Shown here: positions 18,063-21,901 of the stretch, one piece after another
How positions within the stretch are numbered: the stretch's first letter is position 1
How the letters are laid out: each line of letters starts with the position of its first letter
Virus record (IMG/VR): IMGVR_UViG_3300035698_005532
Coordinates: 1-21,901 of that record
From: a virus
Strand: one strand, 5' to 3'
Length of the DNA: 21,901 nucleotides
Translations under genes and position numbers: made by a program
Notes under the pieces: generated by a model
Seen by the model: the letters and a program-made list of their open reading frames with translations, nothing else
The model's database searches: none
Told to the model about the DNA's origin: nothing

Positions 18063-18651
18063 TAAAACTAACAGGAAGAAAGTCCAAGCTGTTGTGCCTT
18101 TGTACATCAACTCTCCGTCATTGTTTCCAATAGTGACTGACTTCTTTGAGTCGATGGAAGAACACTACCCCGATATTGAGTTGATAGTGATTGATGATTG
18201 CTCGCCAATGAAGCATAGCTTCCCTATAACCCATCAGAACAAAAAGAACATGGGATTTACCAAGACTGTAAATAAGGGATTAAAGCTCTCTAAAGCTGAT
18301 GTGATACTTGTCCTCAATGATGACTTAAAAATCGCTAAAGGGGACTTAGACCGATACTACTTAATTAGTGGACTAGGTATATGGAGCCCTAGGGATACCG
18401 CCTCTGATGATTCTGATAGATTCGGTGCTATTTGGGGATTGACCCGTCAGACGTTAAATAGGTTGGGGTTTATGAATGATAAATTCAAAAACTACTTCTC
18501 TGACAACGATTACTACCAACGAGCCAAGAAGCTCGACATTCAAATAGTAAAGTGGCACGACATCTGTGTTGAACATAGAGAAAACGCCACCTTTAAGAAC
18601 GAAGACAAGGAAAAACTTTTCAACGAGGACAAAGACGCATTTTTCTCCTAA
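18043..18651 (+). CDS. Glycosyltransferase family 2, last gene of the cassette
   Basis: ATG 18043 follows AGGAGG with a 6-base spacer; the frame is open to TTG 18028. The 202-residue product is a short GT2: VQAVVPLYINSPSLFPIVTD, ELIVIDDCSP (residues 46-55), NMGFTKTVNKGL (69-80, the 'N-x-G-f-x-x-x-x-N-x-G' helix) and VILVLNDDLKI (87-97, metal site). FGAIWGLTRQTLNRLGFMND then YFSDNDYYQRAKKL is the acceptor-side region. It adds a sugar from a nucleotide donor. Its TAA (18649-18651) ends on the first base of the second 17-base promoter-like motif. Confidence 0.82.
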   Translation: MNMKSIDKTNRKKVQAVVPLYINSPSLFPIVTDFFESMEEHYPDIELIVIDDCSPMKHSFPITHQNKKNMGFTKTVNKGLKLSKADVILVLNDDLKIAKGDLDRYYLISGLGIWSPRDTASDDSDRFGAIWGLTRQTLNRLGFMNDKFKNYFSDNDYYQRAKKLDIQIVKWHDICVEHRENATFKNEDKEKLFNEDKDAFFS

Positions 18652-18667
18652 ATTGTATTATAAGGTG
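18651..18667 (+). promoter_or_regulatory. 17-base repeated motif before the tail genes (probable late promoter), copy 2
   Basis: AATTGTATTATAAGGTG, identical to 6740-6756, again begins on the last base of a stop codon. Transcription from a TATTAT -10 at 18656-18661 would start near 18668 and give a leader of about 29 bases with an AGAGGA ribosome site (18677-18682) before ATG 18697. Confidence 0.55.
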
Positions 18668-18696
18668 GAAACTAGAAGAGGACAGAAAGATGCTAA

Positions 18697-19329
18697 ATGA
18701 CATTGTTAGAAATCAAGAACTTCGTAGCTGATATGATTGGAACAGGCGATGGGACTACTTCTGTTCCAAAAAGAGATAGATTGATAAACAGAGCTAGAGC
18801 TAAGTTTTACTCTGAAAGAAAGTGGTCTTATTTACTAAAGACTGCTACTTTGAACTTCACTTCTCAAGTAGCTGACATCTCAACTGATGCTGATGATTTT
18901 AATTACAAATGGAACCCTAAAGCTATTTACACTTACTCGGACACTCATAAATACTATTACACTCTTGTTGATTGGGACGAACTCGAAAGATACAGCACTG
19001 GTTCCTATGTTTATGCCATTGATAAGGCTTCTGAAGAACTAAAAATATCTCAAACTGACGCTACAGTTAGTATGGACTATTACTATTTACCAGCCGATAA
19101 GACTGTAGGTACTGATGATGACTCCGATGCAGAACCAGCACCAGATATAACTCCTATCGGTCTTTTATCTTTGGCTATGTGGTATCTAGGTTCACGTCAG
19201 GCTAGGGGTACTTATCAGCTATTCAAAGAGGAATATCAAAAAGAACTTGCTATGGCTATGTCAAACGACCCTAAAGCAATAAGAAGATTCAACCAACCAG
19301 AAAAAACTAACGAAGGATATAAAAGTTAA
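18697..19329 (+). CDS. Neck/tail adaptor protein (head-tail connector-like)
   Basis: A 210-residue protein that follows the modification cassette and precedes the tail nozzle gene, where podovirus-type phages carry a gp4/gp11-like adaptor. MTLLEIKNFVADMIGTGDGT then SVPKRDRLINRARAKFYSER and KWSYLLK at the N-terminus has the 'l-x-x-i...R-l-I-N-x-A-...-x-W-x-f' pattern of such adaptors. DITPIGLLSLAMWYLGSRQA followed by YQLFKEEYQKELAMAMSNDP is the closing helix pair. ATG 18697 lies 14 bases after AGAGGA; an out-of-frame ATG at 18690 has the better spacing. The role is inferred from pattern and position. Confidence 0.6.
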   Translation: MTLLEIKNFVADMIGTGDGTTSVPKRDRLINRARAKFYSERKWSYLLKTATLNFTSQVADISTDADDFNYKWNPKAIYTYSDTHKYYYTLVDWDELERYSTGSYVYAIDKASEELKISQTDATVSMDYYYLPADKTVGTDDDSDAEPAPDITPIGLLSLAMWYLGSRQARGTYQLFKEEYQKELAMAMSNDPKAIRRFNQPEKTNEGYKS

Positions 19330-20951
19330 TGCCAAAAAAGTTCGAGGATGACAAAACCAAATCCTACAATCTGCCCAACTTCTTGGGTGGATATAATTCT
19401 TATGCTTCAGGTAAAGCTACTGTAAAGGATAACGAGTTTCCTTATGGATTAAATGTTGTTTTGGATAACAACGGTTCGGTGATGAAACGAAACGGAAGTG
19501 CTAGATGGGGTGGAGAAATAGCTTCAGGTAAAGCCATACGGGGTTTGGGTTGGCTGTATAATAATTCTTTAAATATGGTTATAGCAGCCGCAGGAACGGG
19601 TTGGTATTACGCAGACGGAGATAACGCAGGGGTACTATTAACAGGCAAGACTTTTACTAACGACAAAACGACTCATTTTGCACAGTGTATAGATAGGCTA
19701 TACGGAGCCAACAATACAGACAATTTATGCTATACGGATGATGGAGAAGCGGTAACAGATGTTACTTCAAATGGGAATATTGGAGACTACCCTACCTATT
19801 ACAATCAGCGTCTTTATATGACTAATGCTACCTATAAGGATAGGGTGTACTACTCAAACCCAATCACTTCTACAGAATATTCTTATGCTGTGGGTAACTT
19901 CGGAACTTTTAACACAGTTTTAGAAGACACTCCTAAGAAGAACGCTGGTTTTATAATTCTAATTCCTGGCGGTGGGGTAGTGATAACACGAATATATAAA
20001 GACAACTCAGCTGGGGTTGACTATATTTACGCTTATACCAAAAGACACGGAATATGGAGGATAGCTTACTCTTCGATAAATACAGATGGTTCAATAGCAC
20101 ACTCAATTATTCAGATAGTTACTGCTAATGGTACACCAGCCGGTGATTCGGTTGTTAAGGTGGCTAACGATCAATGGTTTTATGGAGGAGATAACCTTTA
20201 CACTTATGGTGAATCAGCTACTTATCAGAATCTAAGAATAACTACTAAGTCAGGAAGAATAAGAACCGAAATAAATGCAATCAATCCAGCAGGTAAGTCG
20301 GGTGTGGTAGGGGGGTATCTAAGAGATAGATTATATTTTGCTTATCAAGTAGGCACTTACAACGATAGAATGATAGTTTACGATATAAGAATGAACGCTT
20401 GGGGTTCGCCTTTGTCAGGGATAAATACAAACTGCTTCCTAGAATACGAAGACGCAACAGGAAATATGAAACTTCTAAGTGGTTCGTCTAATTCGGCTGA
20501 TTCTTACATATATGAACTTGAAAGTGGTACAAATGATGTCTCAACTGCTGTAAATGGGTACTTTGAGACCAAATCCACTGACTGCAAGACTTCACTTCTA
20601 AAAAGGTTTGCTTTCATAGATGTGTTTTATACAACTTTATTCGGAGTGGTAACTTATGAGGTGTGGATAGACGAAGCTCTCTCTTTAACAGGACAAGTAC
20701 AGATAGGTAACTCCTCAGATAAACCGGCAGGTATAGGTTCGCTTCCAATAGGAACTTTTAAAATAGGTGCTGAATACGACACTAGCACTACTTTCGCAAG
20801 TTTATCTCAAAACTCTTTCTTTAGAATAGACACCGCATACGCTGAAGGGCATAGAGTATCTGTAAGAATTACAAATAATGTAGCTAGTGAACAATTTAAA
20901 ATAGACGGTACAACAATTTATTACATCCTCGGTGATGTTTACGAGGAATAA
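19329..20951 (+). CDS. Tail nozzle / tubular protein B-like (beta-propeller)
   Basis: A 540-residue beta-rich protein. NLPNFLGGYNSYASGKATVK (about residues 14-33) and NGSVMKRNGSARWGGEIASG (48-67) are the 'GG-x-N ... G-x-v-x-kR-x-G' opening of podovirus tail nozzle/tubular proteins (P22 gp10 and T7 gp12-like). Repeated Trp/Tyr-rich strands follow (IRGLGWLYNNSLNMVIAAAG, KRHGIWRIAYSS, KVANDQWFYGGDNLYTYGE), as in a beta-propeller. The C-terminal part (FKIGAEYDTSTTFASL, FFRIDTAYAEGHRVSVRITN) is a separate beta domain. It forms the tube through which DNA leaves. ATG 19329 overlaps the upstream stop by one base. Confidence 0.68.
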   Translation: MPKKFEDDKTKSYNLPNFLGGYNSYASGKATVKDNEFPYGLNVVLDNNGSVMKRNGSARWGGEIASGKAIRGLGWLYNNSLNMVIAAAGTGWYYADGDNAGVLLTGKTFTNDKTTHFAQCIDRLYGANNTDNLCYTDDGEAVTDVTSNGNIGDYPTYYNQRLYMTNATYKDRVYYSNPITSTEYSYAVGNFGTFNTVLEDTPKKNAGFIILIPGGGVVITRIYKDNSAGVDYIYAYTKRHGIWRIAYSSINTDGSIAHSIIQIVTANGTPAGDSVVKVANDQWFYGGDNLYTYGESATYQNLRITTKSGRIRTEINAINPAGKSGVVGGYLRDRLYFAYQVGTYNDRMIVYDIRMNAWGSPLSGINTNCFLEYEDATGNMKLLSGSSNSADSYIYELESGTNDVSTAVNGYFETKSTDCKTSLLKRFAFIDVFYTTLFGVVTYEVWIDEALSLTGQVQIGNSSDKPAGIGSLPIGTFKIGAEYDTSTTFASLSQNSFFRIDTAYAEGHRVSVRITNNVASEQFKIDGTTIYYILGDVYEE

Positions 20952-20959
20952 GGAGCAAT

Positions 20960-21862
20960 ATGGCTAAATACACTTTACAAACAAGAACAACTGACACTTT
21001 GAACGGAACAATGGCGGCTTCGGCTGTCTCTTGTACACTTTTAAGTGGTAACTTCGGTTCACCAACAGGAAAGCAGATAATAACTATAGATTACGATGTC
21101 TCCGCTAAGGCTGCTGATTTTCTATGTACTATCGCAGATACAGCAGTGACCTCGATGACTCTATTAAATGGTTCAGATGTAGAACACACCACAGGAGCTA
21201 ATGTGGCTATGACTTTCGTAGATGAACATTATTCTTTACTAATGAATACTCAAAATGATGGTTGGCTAGACCCTGTTGAAACTTGGGCTTATGCCTCGGC
21301 TTCTACAATCACAGTTCCATCGGGGGCTGCTGCTAGGTATGCAGTAGGAGATAAGATTAAATGGACACAGACTACAGTAAAATATGGAGTAATAACTGGA
21401 ATAGCAGATACTGTACTTACAATAGCTGTAAATACTGATTATGTAGTAACAGACGCTACAATCTCTGCTAATTACTATTCAAAGCAGGCTTCACCAGTAG
21501 GATTTCCAGTATGGTTCGCTTGGACACCAACTTGGACAGGTTCAGGCACACTGACATATGCTTCAGTAACCTATAATAGACAACACTTTGCCATTATCGG
21601 TGGAGTCTGCTTGATAAACCTAAACATAGCAGGTGGAACAGTAGCTAATTCAGATACAAATATAGGAATGACACTACCAGTTGATTGTATAGATGGAAAT
21701 AGTATTGGCGGTATGACACAAGGAACAGACGATGGGTCGGTAAAGAATGTTGCCATAAAAGACGATGGAACAACTAATAGTTGTGACTTTGCCCTAGTGT
21801 CAGGAAACTGGACAAACGGAACAGTCACATTTATAGCAAACTTCGCTTATCCGATAGTGTAA
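20960..21862 (+). CDS. Tail fibre-like / receptor-binding structural protein, 300 aa
   Basis: ATG 20960 follows AAGGAGC. The 300-residue product is Thr, Ser, Gly and Ala-rich and beta-stranded. Residues 1-110 have repeated 'GTMAASAVSCTLLSGNFGSP' and 'TAVTSMTLLNGSDVEHTTGA' modules. WAYASASTITVPSGAAARYA then VGDKIKWTQTTVKYGVI resembles a known phage tail module ('w-x-y-x-s-a-t-t-i-x-V-p-x-G...y-x-v-G-D-k-i'). WTPTWTGSGTLTYASVTYNR is a typical tail-fibre C-terminal entry ('W-x-P-T...t-y...Y...G'), followed by VCLINLNIAGGTV. It probably contacts the host surface or joins fibres to the tail. Confidence 0.62.
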   Translation: MAKYTLQTRTTDTLNGTMAASAVSCTLLSGNFGSPTGKQIITIDYDVSAKAADFLCTIADTAVTSMTLLNGSDVEHTTGANVAMTFVDEHYSLLMNTQNDGWLDPVETWAYASASTITVPSGAAARYAVGDKIKWTQTTVKYGVITGIADTVLTIAVNTDYVVTDATISANYYSKQASPVGFPVWFAWTPTWTGSGTLTYASVTYNRQHFAIIGGVCLINLNIAGGTVANSDTNIGMTLPVDCIDGNSIGGMTQGTDDGSVKNVAIKDDGTTNSCDFALVSGNWTNGTVTFIANFAYPIV

Positions 21863-21882
21863 AAATTCGTAAGAATTTTACA
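21860..21882 (+). repeat. Inverted repeat AAATTC-GTAA-GAATTT, copy 3
   Basis: Bases 21863-21878 are identical to the core of the copies at 2729 and 3055. Here the stem extends to GTAAAAATTC/GAATTTTAC with one bulge. It starts at the stop codon of the tail-fibre-like gene and precedes an AAGAAAGGA site at the window's end. In this copy the stop codon is in the 5' arm rather than in the loop. Confidence 0.8.
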
Positions 21883-21901
21883 TAAATAAATAAGAAAGGA
21901 A

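Noticed and set aside
18690-18731. 13-aa ORF starting at ATG 18690
   Set aside because: It has better ribosome-site spacing than the adaptor gene's ATG 18697 but is very short and out of frame; probably chance, at most a minor upstream ORF.
1-21901. CRISPR array or diversity-generating retroelement
   Set aside because: No regularly spaced direct repeats with unique spacers, no reverse transcriptase motif and no template/variable repeat pair are visible. The only tandem repeat is the hexamer block at 1176-1223.
1-21901. Alternative genetic code (TGA or TAG reassigned)
   Set aside because: TAA, TAG and TGA all end convincing genes at the expected positions, for example TGA at the 754-aa and FkbM genes and TAG at the terminase gene; no frame with in-frame recoding is needed except the HNH indel.

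Overview
The window is a contiguous piece of a double-stranded DNA tailed bacteriophage (or prophage) genome. Every convincing gene is on the + strand, genes are packed with short overlaps, the base composition is AT-rich, and Shine-Dalgarno sites (AAGGAGG-like) are common. TAA, TAG and TGA all act as stops, so the standard bacterial code applies. A large terminase, a long portal protein, a scaffold, an SU10-like major capsid protein and a gp10/nozzle-like tail protein suggest a podovirus-type virion. The host cannot be named. An exported CHAP-type lysis enzyme and LicD/teichoic-acid-type chemistry would fit a host with a peptidoglycan and phosphopolyol surface, but that is inference. No integrase, repressor, replication gene or CRISPR array is visible.

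Layout. 1-1226: small early-type genes of unknown function, ending in a 30-residue peptide encoded by a TCG-based hexamer repeat. 1229-2375: a GC-richer island with a possible promoter/leader-peptide/terminator attenuator, a frame-broken HNH nuclease, two small coupled genes and a hairpin-rich stretch that may be a structured RNA. 2392-3262: very small genes separated by a twice-repeated RNA cassette (inverted repeat containing a stop codon, long stem-loop with a conserved internal loop, variable insert, shared leader); in the second copy the insert is a tRNA-Ala(UGC). 3266-3854: a signal-peptide CHAP lysis protein with a membrane protein nested in another frame. 3868-5247: small genes, a NinG/Rap-like recombination protein and the small terminase. 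5183-10607: large terminase, a small sigma-like protein, portal, a small protein, scaffold and major capsid protein. 10665-18651: a tightly overlapping cassette for glycan/phosphoryl modification: two cytidylyltransferases, a Cys-rich protein, a radical SAM/SPASM enzyme, a LicD-like transferase, a polysaccharide deacetylase, several glycosyltransferases including a 754-residue multidomain one, and an FkbM methyltransferase. 18697-21862: neck/tail adaptor, tail nozzle and tail fibre-like protein.

How it works together. An identical 17-base motif (AATTGTATTATAAGGTG) lies directly before the portal gene and directly before the tail genes, starting in each case on the last base of the preceding stop codon. 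It is probably a late promoter that restarts transcription after the sugar cassette. The cassette looks able to make CDP-activated polyols, transfer them to a glycan (LicD) and trim or methylate that glycan. This suggests a phage-encoded phosphodiester-glycan decoration of virion or host surface. The repeated RNA cassette and this modification operon are the two most interesting systems in the window.
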